64,000 nucleotides of DNA from Nitrososphaerales archaeon. GTDB lineage: Archaea > Thermoproteota > Nitrososphaeria > Nitrososphaerales > CADDZS01. The stretch is taken from NCBI GenBank assembly GCA_030041295.1, contig JASHOD010000039.1, positions 151,427 through 215,426 on the forward strand. The letters run 5' to 3'. Shown here in pieces: positions 53,018 through 61,233 of the stretch. The notes under the pieces were generated by a model that saw nothing but the letters and a program-made list of their open reading frames with translations, was not told the DNA's origin and did no database searches. A program made the translations under genes and the position numbers. The stretch's first letter is position 1. Each line of letters starts with the position of its first letter.

Positions 53018-54334
53018 ATGTCCAGCATGAGTCTTGCTTATCGTAGCCTCACTAGACGCAAAACTAGGGCCATACTATCAATCTCCGGAATCATCGTAGG
53101 AGTCACGATGATCCTTGTGCTTCTTTCGCTCGCTTCTGGAACTTCTGCGTCGACGACGAATCTGCTTCGCGCCGCGGTGACTGCTCAAATTACCGTCACT
53201 AACAGCACTACTCCCCAATTGGGAGGACTTACCGGGGTACACATACCCACGGGAGGCGGTCAATTTACCCCACCTTCTGGAGACGGATCTTTCTTCAGAA
53301 ATTTCTCCTCAAACGGCGGCGGAGGTTTTGCTGCTTTCTTTGGAGGAGGATCCACAATCCCCGAATCCGATGTTAACACGATTGCAGGTTTGAGCGGAGT
53401 GTATTCTGTTTCGCCACAGCTTACTTCTTTTGGATATGTCGATAATACTAGCACATTCCTTTATGGCGTAAATCCGTCATCCTTTACACAGACAACTACA
53501 GGAATTGACATCACCAACGGCTCAATGCCAACTTCGACTGGTCAGGTTGTGCTGAATGGCGTCTTGGCTCAAAACCTGGGAGTCAGTGTTGGTGATACGG
53601 TTACTCTGAGCAACAATTCGCTCAGTTCAACAAATCAGGGGAAAAGTTTCACCGTTGTCGGAATTTACAGTGCAGGGTCAACGTTTGGGCCGGAGTCCAG
53701 GTCAGCTTACGTCGAGCTCCTTGACGCACAAACGCTCGCCAACAAGACGAGTTTAGTGACAGAAATCGATGTGAAGGTGACAAACCCAAGCTTGGTTCAC
53801 AGCGTCGCCTCCGAGATTGATAATGCACTAGGCGGTGTCACTGCCACAACCAGTTCAGGTGTTGCAAATCAGGCCTCTCTTTCTTCATCTCTTGCGATCT
53901 TTTTCATAGTGATTGGAGGGGTCGCGTTGCTTGCCGGCGCGTTTGGAGTGACTAACACCATGATAATGTCGATTAACGAGAGGACCCGCGAGATCGGAAC
54001 CTTGCGCGCCATTGGTGCCAAGAAGGGACAGATACTCAGGATTGTCATGGGCGAATCTTTCATGATAGGAGCCATGGGCGCTCTTGCTGGCGCCTTTATC
54101 GGAATCGTAATAGCGTTGATCCTACCCTACTTCTCGAGTTCTGTCAGCTCAGTTTCGTTTTTCGGTGGTTCTCTAGGGAGTATTCTAGGCGGTAAATTGT
54201 CTACCGCTCTGACATTTGACAATATATTCCTCAGCGTAGGACTAGGAATCGTCGTAGGAGTGCTAGCTGGTGTTTATCCTGCATATCGTGCTGCCAAGAT
54301 GAACCCCGAGGAGGCAATACGCTATGCCCAATGA
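53018..54334 (+). CDS. MacB-type ABC transporter permease 2 (FtsX family)
   Basis: 438 residues, ATG at 53018, paralogue of permease 1. N-terminal helix (LSISGIIVGVTMILVLLSLA), an outer core with a Gly/Phe-rich insert around residues 75-105 (SFFRNF, GGGGFAAFFGGGST), and three C-terminal helices around the conserved TREIGTLRAIGAKKGQI loop. Its core motifs SPQLTSFGYVD and GSTFGPES also occur in permease 1. It overlaps ATPase 2 by 11 bp. Confidence 0.9.
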   Translation: MSSMSLAYRSLTRRKTRAILSISGIIVGVTMILVLLSLASGTSASTTNLLRAAVTAQITVTNSTTPQLGGLTGVHIPTGGGQFTPPSGDGSFFRNFSSNGGGGFAAFFGGGSTIPESDVNTIAGLSGVYSVSPQLTSFGYVDNTSTFLYGVNPSSFTQTTTGIDITNGSMPTSTGQVVLNGVLAQNLGVSVGDTVTLSNNSLSSTNQGKSFTVVGIYSAGSTFGPESRSAYVELLDAQTLANKTSLVTEIDVKVTNPSLVHSVASEIDNALGGVTATTSSGVANQASLSSSLAIFFIVIGGVALLAGAFGVTNTMIMSINERTREIGTLRAIGAKKGQILRIVMGESFMIGAMGALAGAFIGIVIALILPYFSSSVSSVSFFGGSLGSILGGKLSTALTFDNIFLSVGLGIVVGVLAGVYPAYRAAKMNPEEAIRYAQ

Positions 54335-55097
54335 TGAGCTAGTCAAGGTAACTGACCTTGTAAGATACTATAAACGCGGCAAGATCAAGATTCCGGCCCT
54401 CCTCGGAGTCGATCTCAGTGTAAAGAAGGGGGAGATCGTAGGCATAGTCGGCCCCTCGGGATCAGGCAAGACATCCTTGCTGAATGTGATTGGCGGTCTA
54501 GGCAGGCCATCAAGAGGAAGCGTCGTCGTTGACGGATCTGATCTGTCGCAACTTGGCGACACGGAATTATCGAATTTCAGACTAAAGAAAATTGGCTTCA
54601 TATTCCAGTTTTATAATTTGATTTCAACACTGAACGCCGCTGAAAACGTCGAAGTCCCGATGACTCTAGCCGGCATGGAAAAAGAGAAACGACAAAACAG
54701 GGCGAAGGAACTTCTAAGAATCGTCGGCATGGGTCATAGAACGGATCATTTGCCCGATCAAATGAGTGGCGGAGAGCAGCAAAGAGTCGCAGTTGCCCGA
54801 GCTCTTGCTAACAGTCCTCCAATCATTTTGGGTGACGAACCCACTGGGGACCTTGATTCAAAGTCTGCAAAGAAACTGGTCGAGCTGATACGAACTCTCC
54901 GTAGGGAGAACAAGGTGGCATTCGTTCTTGTTACACACGACCCTCTCGTTGTGCAAGGGTGCGACAGAGTGTATTCGATACGTGATGGAAAAGTGATTAA
55001 GGAATTTTCCCAGACAGACATCAATCACTTCAGATTGGATAAGGACAGAGATGACATGGATCACCTGCTACTCACAGATGACATGGTAGCGAAATGA
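54324..55097 (+). CDS. ABC transporter ATPase 2 (MacB/LolD type)
   Basis: 257 residues with intact GIVGPSGSGKTSLLN, FQFYNLIS, MSGGEQQRVAVARAL, IILGDEPTGDLDSKS and VLVTHDP motifs. The middle third is nearly the same as in ATPase 1 (RLKKIGFIFQFYNL in both), which points to duplication of a permease-ATPase pair around htrA. The C-terminal tail is Asp-rich and differs from ATPase 1. Confidence 0.94.
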   Translation: MPNDELVKVTDLVRYYKRGKIKIPALLGVDLSVKKGEIVGIVGPSGSGKTSLLNVIGGLGRPSRGSVVVDGSDLSQLGDTELSNFRLKKIGFIFQFYNLISTLNAAENVEVPMTLAGMEKEKRQNRAKELLRIVGMGHRTDHLPDQMSGGEQQRVAVARALANSPPIILGDEPTGDLDSKSAKKLVELIRTLRRENKVAFVLVTHDPLVVQGCDRVYSIRDGKVIKEFSQTDINHFRLDKDRDDMDHLLLTDDMVAK

Positions 55098-55109
55098 TCT
55101 TTATTTTCT

Positions 55110-55226
55110 TCAAAGATCGCTTATGGCCAAAATGACTACTATAATGACAAGAATTGCAACGCTTATCATAAGATATCTATTGATTCTTTCTAACCGGCGT
55201 GTGCTTTGTTCCAATGGGTCTTCCAT
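55110..55226 (-). CDS. Small tail-anchored protein, 38 residues
   Basis: From the ATG at 55226: MEDPLEQSTRRLERINRYL, then a hydrophobic helix (MISVAILVIIVVILAIS) and DL. It follows the zinc-ribbon gene by 34 bp on the same strand and repeats its layout of a charged stretch followed by a C-terminal helix. The reading is too short for normal gene calling but well formed. Confidence 0.42.
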   Translation of the reverse strand: MEDPLEQSTRRLERINRYLMISVAILVIIVVILAISDL

Positions 55227-55260
55227 TCTGTCAACTCATTTCCAAAAAATTCTAACTAAC

Positions 55261-55548
55261 TCACACAAATAGAAGAACAATAGTGATTACGGCAAGAATT
55301 GCCACTATCATTCCGAGCTGCTCCGTTCTTTTCAAAGCTCGTTCATACCTCTCCGATGTGTTGAACGAGTAAGTGCCTCGACCCGATGGATAGCTTGGCG
55401 GCATGCTCGATGACGGAGATGATGACGGCGAGCCCTGCGTCGGTGGGGTGCCAGAGTCCTTTGCGCCGGACAGACTAGAGCCACAATAAGTGCAGTAAGC
55501 CGCTCCGTTCTGATTATTTTGAGCTCCGCAGTATGGACAGGTAGTCAT
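55261..55548 (-). CDS. Zinc-ribbon protein with C-terminal membrane helix
   Basis: 95 residues from the ATG at 55548, which opens MTTCPYCGAQ; the longer reading to 55584 adds only 12 residues. Ribbon CPYC and CTYC, a Ser/Pro-rich linker, then RYERALKRTEQLGMIVAILA and a hydrophobic end. Membrane-tethered zinc ribbons of this type are common in archaea; function unknown. Confidence 0.6.
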   Translation of the reverse strand: MTTCPYCGAQNNQNGAAYCTYCGSSLSGAKDSGTPPTQGSPSSSPSSSMPPSYPSGRGTYSFNTSERYERALKRTEQLGMIVAILAVITIVLLFV

Positions 55549-56054
55549 TGTTCCCTCTCTTGCTACGAAAAGATCAACCTTCATTCGAGTAAAAAAGGGT
55601 TGTTGGGCAAGTCGCGGAGTAATTCAAGCAAGTTGAATTAGAATTTGAACAGCTGACCAACTTTTGTAACAGCTATGTAACAAAAATAAATGAAACTGGA
55701 AAGCTTTGCTAACTTCGCTTGCAAGGGCTAATTAATAGGACGCTCTTAATCGAATACGTTGATGATTTGAATTTAAGATGTTTTGGTAATCATCATGGAC
55801 GCCCTAGTAAAGCCTTTGTTTGAAAGTAATTCATTAAGGACACTCACGCCGATGAAATCGCGTCTCCTATTGGGACATAAAAAGGAACAACGACGAAGAG
55901 CTATGTCCTCCAGCATTCTAACCTTGAAATCGAACCAGAGATAGATACTGAAATCCCGCGCTGGCGTAGAAGGGCCCCGGGTAGAGGGTAAATGAAGAGA
56001 AATTAATGGGGGAACAAGTATCCGAAGTACATCAAGTCTCTTCCTAGTCCCCAT

Positions 56055-56412
56055 TTGACACTGTATATAATAGCGTACGCGCCGGTGATTTCCGCGCGAC
56101 TATTGAGAATATAGAAAGGAAAGAAGCTAACAATTACGATTGAAAATCTGCTATAGCAATGCGATATGCCCTAAAGTGCGGTTAAATCCCGTGGCTTGAA
56201 TGTCAAAAGTAGAACGGTTCCGCTAGGCTACCCAAGCTTCGCAAAAACGATCATCCTATCTTAGAAAGATGCTAGCGTGCGAAAATTGAGTTGTTCTTCT
56301 TAAAAAAGGCTGTATCGAAAAAGGAAGTAAAAAATGGATGATGTTCATAGATTTGCTGTAACGCTGAAGATAATTGCTTAGTGAAGAATCGCTCATTAGA
56401 TTGTAGTGAACT
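56055..56412. other. Gap without a recognisable gene
   Basis: 358 bases before the small Cys-rich gene. Both strands were read; no convincing frame, tRNA or repeat was seen. It must hold the promoter of the gene at 56437. Confidence 0.5.
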
Positions 56413-56436
56413 TTGCTCTCTCAAGAGGTAAGATTA

Positions 56437-56652
56437 GTGACAACCTGCGATTTCGATGGATGCATGAAAAAGGCCATCCGTGTTATACACCCGAGTTTTG
56501 AGAGCGTCAGCAACGGCAGGATGCTATCCTACATGTCAAACTATTACTGCCAAGAGCACTTTGAGAGAGTCAAAGCGACCCTCGTGATACCAATCCACAG
56601 CGAGCACTCGCTCGATACGAAATGTAAGTTCTGCAGGAAGGAACAGGGTTAG
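56437..56652 (+). CDS. Small Cys-rich zinc-binding-like protein, 71 residues
   Basis: From a GTG at 56437, chosen because a GAGGT ribosome-binding site lies 7 bases upstream; an earlier in-frame TTG at 56413 exists. Pairs TTCDFDGCMK, YYCQEHF and TKCKFCRKEQ give five Cys and a His, enough for a metal-binding module. Similar short proteins occur in many archaea without known function. Confidence 0.55.
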   Translation: MTTCDFDGCMKKAIRVIHPSFESVSNGRMLSYMSNYYCQEHFERVKATLVIPIHSEHSLDTKCKFCRKEQG

Positions 56653-56704
56653 CTTTGCTCATTCCTTTCTGGTAGAAGTTTTCGAACGGAATCGAATTTT
56701 AGTT

Positions 56705-56812
56705 CTACAAAAAGCCGAAAAGGTAAAGCAAAACGATCACTAGAACTACAATCGCAGCGATTGCGACTAGGTGAGCGTATCCATTTCGATGATGATTCTT
56801 GAACTTCTCCAA
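56705..56812 (-). CDS. Small tail-anchored protein, 35 residues
   Basis: From a TTG at 56812, right after an in-frame TGA: MEKFKNHHRNGYAHL, then the hydrophobic helix VAIAAIVVLVIVLLYLFGFL and the stop. Same layout as the 38-residue protein at 55110. Weak but plausible. Confidence 0.33.
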   Translation of the reverse strand: MEKFKNHHRNGYAHLVAIAAIVVLVIVLLYLFGFL

Positions 56813-56885
56813 GTGAACTCATTACATTAGGAAGAAAGCGCCAGATTTTATGTCTACTGACGAATATACCCATTATCTTGAAGAT

Positions 56886-57746
56886 TCATACATGGGATAG
56901 GAAATTGGTCAATGCTTCATTGAAGGCTTTGGGCTGCTCAATATGAGGAAGGTGTCCTGAGTTTGGGATTTCAACTATCTTACTTTTTGGTATTGATTTT
57001 CCAAGCGAATCTATGATCGCCCGAAGCCACTGGGGACTATTTTCTCCTTTGATCAGGAGAACGGGTAGATTAATAGAATTTCCGTCCTTCTTACTGAAAA
57101 TAGGAAATTCTAAACCAAGCTCTGCAATTGAGGTTCCATTTTGATTCATCATATCGCGAATGTTTGGCGGTAATTTTTCGAAAGCCCCATCCTCTTCCCT
57201 TATTCCTTCATAGAAATATATCACGGCTCTCTTCAAATCTCCTTCACTAAACGCTTTGAGACACAGCTTTAGCTTGCCATTTTGAAAACGTCGCGCTGAC
57301 AAGGCAGCTGAAGGATTCGTCAGGAGGAACCATAACACCTGAAGTGGATTACTTTCATTTTTCACTAGCATCGAAGGAACCGCTGGTTCTACAAGTACTA
57401 GAGAGCGAAAGAGATCAGGATGTTTCCAAACGGCGTATAGTGAAACAAATCCTCCAAAGGAATGCCCTACCAAGTGAACTTGCTTCAATTCCAATCCTTG
57501 GATCAGATCTACTATATCTTCTGCGTTATTTTGAACAGTGCTACTCTCTTTGTTTGTATTGTTGGCGTCATTTGGATATGACAGCCTTCTGCTCACAGAT
57601 ATCATATTGAAATTGTGACCGGACAGGGTATCCTTCTGCGCATTCCACGCTCTATAGTCAGTCGGTATTCCGTGTACCAACATGACTGCTTGACCAGTCC
57701 CAGTATCCTCGTGGTATAGACGAGTCTTGCGAACTTCGGTTTCCAT
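56886..57746 (-). CDS. Alpha/beta hydrolase
   Basis: 286 residues. MLVHGIPTDYRAW holds the oxyanion region; the nucleophile Ser96 lies in HLVGHSFGGFVS; the acid is probably in the LLIKGENSPQW region; the His is in NSGHLPHIEQP near the end. This is the general esterase/epoxide-hydrolase/haloperoxidase group, so the substrate cannot be named. Soluble, single gene. Confidence 0.88.
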   Translation of the reverse strand: METEVRKTRLYHEDTGTGQAVMLVHGIPTDYRAWNAQKDTLSGHNFNMISVSRRLSYPNDANNTNKESSTVQNNAEDIVDLIQGLELKQVHLVGHSFGGFVSLYAVWKHPDLFRSLVLVEPAVPSMLVKNESNPLQVLWFLLTNPSAALSARRFQNGKLKLCLKAFSEGDLKRAVIYFYEGIREEDGAFEKLPPNIRDMMNQNGTSIAELGLEFPIFSKKDGNSINLPVLLIKGENSPQWLRAIIDSLGKSIPKSKIVEIPNSGHLPHIEQPKAFNEALTNFLSHV

Positions 57747-57871
57747 TTTCCTTCCTATTCCATCTTTGATTGGAGATGACCTATGGAATGACTATTAAGC
57801 ATAGTGATAGGCCAAATCGGGCGCTACTACCCTCATAGTAATTACTTTGATTTAGAAATTTCTCTCTTTTT

Positions 57872-58507
57872 TCATCTTTGCTTATTCCGCTCATAGTAAC
57901 TACGGACCTTGCTTCTATTCCCACAGTCTCTCATACTGCACCATCTTCTGCTGTGATTCTTGCTCGAGTCTATGAATAACCAGCCGCAACCTTCCGTCTC
58001 ATTAGCGCATTCCTTAACGAGATGTAGCTTGTCGGAAACGAGAAGATCTGCCGCTGATTTTACAATAGGCAAAAGAATTTGATCGAAATTGTGCCCCGAG
58101 GTCTTCATTTCTTGTTTCTTCCACCCCCAATGGAATTCTTTTCTTCTCTGATTGTACATCAACTCTTGACGTGAAAAAGCCCTTGCGATGTTTTGGTTCA
58201 AGAAATGCAAGTCATTCTCTTGCGGAGCCCGATCATGGCTAAAAGAGGAAAAAATTCGGTAGATTGATTCTCTAAGATCTCGGGCTCCCACTAGGGCGGC
58301 TTTCGCTTCATTCGAGTCTGCTTCGCTCGCTCTAAGATAAGCTATTGCGCTCGGTTTGTCGATTATGTTTTCTTTCACGCTCCAGCTGATCAAGTCGGAA
58401 AGTTTCTGCAGTTTCTCCACTGGGTGCTCGCTACCGTGCCAGTCTTTTGTGTTACTGAAATGTAGACAGATGTCGAGACGACTTTCTGAACCGGAAGACA
58501 ATTTCAA
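57872..58507 (-). CDS. CGNR zinc-finger (ABATE domain) regulator
   Basis: 211 residues. The C-terminus CGWLFIDSSKNHSRRWCSMR then DCGNRSKVRSYYERNK is the CGNR zinc finger, with two Cys pairs and the naming motif. The N-terminal 150 residues match the helical ABATE domain that goes with it. These are stress-response type transcription regulators, best known from actinobacteria. It diverges from the VOC gene, and a palindrome lies in the shared gap. Confidence 0.85.
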   Translation of the reverse strand: MKLSSGSESRLDICLHFSNTKDWHGSEHPVEKLQKLSDLISWSVKENIIDKPSAIAYLRASEADSNEAKAALVGARDLRESIYRIFSSFSHDRAPQENDLHFLNQNIARAFSRQELMYNQRRKEFHWGWKKQEMKTSGHNFDQILLPIVKSAADLLVSDKLHLVKECANETEGCGWLFIDSSKNHSRRWCSMRDCGNRSKVRSYYERNKQR

Positions 58508-58593
58508 AAATAAAGACCTCGTGTAGCTCTTTAGAAGTGCCCGTCTTTAGATTGCAAATTCTTCCGATATATAACTAACTAGTGAATCACATT

Positions 58594-58610
58594 TGGCTGG
58601 TTACCAGCCA
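58594..58610. promoter_or_regulatory. 17-bp palindrome in the CGNR/VOC divergent promoter
   Basis: TGGCTGGTTACCAGCCA, a perfect dyad with one central base. It lies 20 bases past a GATATATAAC box (about 58566) and 82 bases before the VOC start, as expected for a repressor site. The CGNR regulator next door is the likely binder. Confidence 0.55.
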
Positions 58611-58663
58611 TAAGGGTAGATGTTAACCATCAAAAGGTATATTGCTAGTTAGGTTTAGAAGCC

Positions 58664-58684
58664 GCCTTTGGCCTTTGGCCTTTG
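58664..58684 (+). repeat. Three tandem copies of GCCTTTG before the VOC start
   Basis: Three perfect 7-bp copies directly ahead of GAAGCTT and the ATG at 58692. An in-frame TTG lies in this tract, so copy-number changes would switch that upstream start in or out of frame. Confidence 0.6.
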
Positions 58685-58691
58685 GAAGCTT

Positions 58692-59066
58692 ATGGTTCTC
58701 AGATATTTCGGAATACGGGTTACCGCGTTAGACCGTTCGATCAAGTTCTACACCGAGCTTCTTGGTCTGAAAAAGCGTAGAGAAGGGACGATGCCTCACG
58801 GAGGAAAGTGGGTTCTGCTCGAAGATCCTCGCTCTCATCAAAGGCTCGAGCTGAATTGGTATCCTTCAAACTCTCCCTATGCGACGTCATATGTAGCAGG
58901 CGAGGGACTAGACCATATTGGTCTCAAGGTTCAGGATGCCGCTTCGACATTCAGGAAACTGGTCGCAAAGGGTGCATCTTCGGCTCTAGAGCCGAAGAAT
59001 CAGGATGGAGTCAATGGAATATACTATCTGAAAGACCCCGATGGAAACTGGATCGAATTCTTCTGA
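58692..59066 (+). CDS. VOC-fold (glyoxalase/dioxygenase-like) protein
   Basis: 124 residues from the ATG at 58692; an upstream TTG in the 7-bp repeat tract would add 8 residues. Two VOC half-domains: LDRSIKFYTELLGLKKRREG with RLELNWY, and LDHIGLKVQDAAS with DPDGNWIEFF. The His and both Glu of the metal site are present in LDHIG, RLELNW and WIEFF; the first metal His is replaced by Tyr/Phe (LRYFGIRV). Possibly a detoxifying lyase, isomerase or antibiotic-binding protein. Divergent from the CGNR regulator. Confidence 0.82.
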   Translation: MVLRYFGIRVTALDRSIKFYTELLGLKKRREGTMPHGGKWVLLEDPRSHQRLELNWYPSNSPYATSYVAGEGLDHIGLKVQDAASTFRKLVAKGASSALEPKNQDGVNGIYYLKDPDGNWIEFF

Positions 59067-59287
59067 TAGTTGGATGCCTTCCCTGGCTGATTACTCCAAA
59101 TCACTAAAATGTGATTATGAAGATCGAAAGAGAAATTAACTTCTGTTTTACATGGGGTGTCGAATCAAAAAAATCTCCTATGAAAGTCATGGAATTGCTA
59201 GTAGTCGTATTAGTAACGCTTGCATTGGTGCTCGGATTGCTTCTATCATCCTAGCTTTCGATGAGCTCTGCTTGGTTTTCCCGACTC

Positions 59288-59311
59288 ATAATCGAGTTAG
59301 TGCTCGATTAT
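59288..59311. promoter_or_regulatory. 9-bp inverted repeat upstream of dhaK
   Basis: ATAATCGAG (59288-59296), 6 bases, CTCGATTAT (59303-59311), perfect. Ten bases later comes a GCATATAAT box (about 59321). An operator for a regulator of dhaK is the simplest reading. Confidence 0.5.
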
Positions 59312-59406
59312 AATAGTCATTGCATATAATTTTTCAAGATTAAACAAACCCCTTAATAATTTCTCTATTAGTATGGAAAAAAGGAGAGTTACTTGGATGG
59401 GAAAAA

Positions 59407-60399
59407 TTGAAGAAAATTTTGAATGATCCGAGCTACGCGGTTGATGAGGAACTAGACGGGCTTGTTTCTTTGTACAGAAATTCGCTACGGCGCATATCTG
59501 GAACAAACATAATTGTACGCAAGGATTCGCCCAAGATCGGGAAAGTTTCAATAATTAGCGGAGGCGGAAGCGGACATGAGCCGATGCAGTGCGGTTTCGT
59601 CGGAAGCGGGATTTTAGACGCCGCAATAGCAGGAGATGTATTTAGTGCGCCGCCGGGAGAACAAATTTACCGGGCGATCAAGGAAGTTGACGGGAAAAAT
59701 GGAGTTTTGCTGATCGTCAACAATTTCGCTGGAGACATTATGAATTTCAAGCTCGCAGAAGAATTAGCCCGTGGCGAAGGTATAGACATCCAACATGTAA
59801 TAGTAAATGACGATGTTGCAGTCTCGATAAAGGAAAATCGTAGAGGAGTTGCCGGTGGAATATTGGTGGAAAAAATCGCCGGGGCTAAAGCTGAACAAGG
59901 CGCTACTTTAAACGCAGTCCGCGAAGTAGCTCAAAGGGTCATAGATAACTCGAGATCTATGGGAGTCGGATTGAGCGCCTGTACATTGCCTAGGACAGGA
60001 AAACCATTGTTTGAGCTCGGGCAAGAAGAAATGGAGGTGGGAATTGGAGTGCATGGGGAAAAGGGCGTGGAACGAACGAAGCTCAAAACGGCTGACGAAA
60101 TTGCAAAGATACTTTTTGATCGAATATCTACAGATCTTAACCTAACGCTTGGCGATGAAGTCGCGCTGCTGGTAAATGGGATGGGTGCGACTCCTTTGAT
60201 GGAGCTTCTTGTTTTTTCTAGAAACGTGGTGGAATTGCTTGCGGCTGCACAAATTTCGATATTCCGATCAATTGCAGGGAGCCCTGTCACTTCGCTCGAC
60301 ATGGCTGGGGTGTCCTTAACCTTGCTTAGACTGGATGAAGAAATGAAAGAGATGCTTCTTGCCCCCGAATCAACTCCATATTTTCCCAAAATAATTTGA
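59407..60399 (+). CDS. dhaK: Dihydroxyacetone kinase subunit DhaK
   Basis: 330 residues from a TTG at 59407. GGGSGHEPMQCGFVG, GDVFSAPPGEQIYRAI and LIVNNFAGDIMNF form the dihydroxyacetone pocket; the His that binds the substrate covalently lies in GIGVHGEKGVERTKL. It binds dihydroxyacetone for phosphorylation to DHAP by DhaL. dhaL is convergent, 32 bp past its end, an unusual layout since the two are normally in one operon. Confidence 0.94.
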   Translation: MKKILNDPSYAVDEELDGLVSLYRNSLRRISGTNIIVRKDSPKIGKVSIISGGGSGHEPMQCGFVGSGILDAAIAGDVFSAPPGEQIYRAIKEVDGKNGVLLIVNNFAGDIMNFKLAEELARGEGIDIQHVIVNDDVAVSIKENRRGVAGGILVEKIAGAKAEQGATLNAVREVAQRVIDNSRSMGVGLSACTLPRTGKPLFELGQEEMEVGIGVHGEKGVERTKLKTADEIAKILFDRISTDLNLTLGDEVALLVNGMGATPLMELLVFSRNVVELLAAAQISIFRSIAGSPVTSLDMAGVSLTLLRLDEEMKEMLLAPESTPYFPKII

Positions 60400-60431
60400 A
60401 ATGGGTCTCTGCCAGGTTTCTGTTATTGGCA

Positions 60432-61085
60432 CTATTCGTCATCTAAGTGTCGCAATGTCTCTAACACGGATCTCAGGATAATGCAAACTGTGGCAGCTCC
60501 CGCGTCATAAAATCCCTGCCCTCTTTCTCCTACGTACTGTGCCCTTCCTTTGGTTGCGACCAATGATTTTGTTTTTTCTAGACCGGATTCAGCCGCGAGC
60601 ACAATGGACTGAAATGCCCCCACCAAATCTGTCTCTCCGTTATCTGCTGCGCTCTTTGCTGCCAAAGCCGCAGGGTGCAGTGAATCTAACATTGTCTTGT
60701 CGCCCACTTTGCTCCCGCCTATATCTATTACTCCGTTCTCAGCAGCCTCGAACATGCTCGCGATGTCAGACAGGTTGACTAGGGATTTACCTCTTGCCGC
60801 GTTCCCGGCCTTTCTAAATGCGGTTCCAAATAATGGCCCGGATGCGCCCCCCATTGATGAAATTAAGGAGCTACCCGCGAGCGCGAGCAAAGAGCCGATA
60901 TCATAGCCTTCAAATTTTGAGAGATCCTTGCGAACTTGGGCAAAACCACGATCGATGTTGTAGCCATGATCTCCGTCGCCTATTTGCGAATCAATATCCG
61001 TCAAGTAGCTAATTTGCGAATGGATATTGCTTGAAATATCAAGAAGGATTTGTTCAATCTCCTTTGTTCCGATTGAGGTTATCAT
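60432..61085 (-). CDS. dhaL: Dihydroxyacetone kinase subunit DhaL
   Basis: 217 residues from the ATG at 61085; the longer frame to 61148 adds an unlikely head. DSQIGDGDHGYNIDRGF is the Mg-nucleotide Asp cluster; GGASGPLFGTAFRKAG and KGRAQYVGERGQGFYDAGA are the conserved nucleotide-cap regions. It donates the phosphate to DhaK-bound dihydroxyacetone. In bacteria DhaL keeps ADP and is recharged by the PTS protein DhaM; no dhaM or PTS gene is visible here. Confidence 0.93.
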   Translation of the reverse strand: MITSIGTKEIEQILLDISSNIHSQISYLTDIDSQIGDGDHGYNIDRGFAQVRKDLSKFEGYDIGSLLALAGSSLISSMGGASGPLFGTAFRKAGNAARGKSLVNLSDIASMFEAAENGVIDIGGSKVGDKTMLDSLHPAALAAKSAADNGETDLVGAFQSIVLAAESGLEKTKSLVATKGRAQYVGERGQGFYDAGAATVCIILRSVLETLRHLDDE

Positions 61086-61233
61086 TATTTGAAGGGCCCT
61101 GAAGGAATAACTGTAGGGAAATGTTTCTCCTATTTTTGAACATTGCAATCGTTGAGGAAAAAAGCCAAAGAATGCGTTAGTATTCCAAAAGAAATATTTT
61201 CTCCTACTAATCGCGTATACTTACACTCATCGT

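Noticed and set aside
55773..56054. Minus-strand frame of 93 codons and a competing plus-strand frame at 55795-55944 (49 codons)
   Set aside because: The two overlap on opposite strands, neither has a motif or clear start signal, and the evidence does not favour either.
59180..59254. 24-residue hydrophobic frame
   Set aside because: Short enough to arise by chance, and a different 53-codon frame from 59152 overlaps it.
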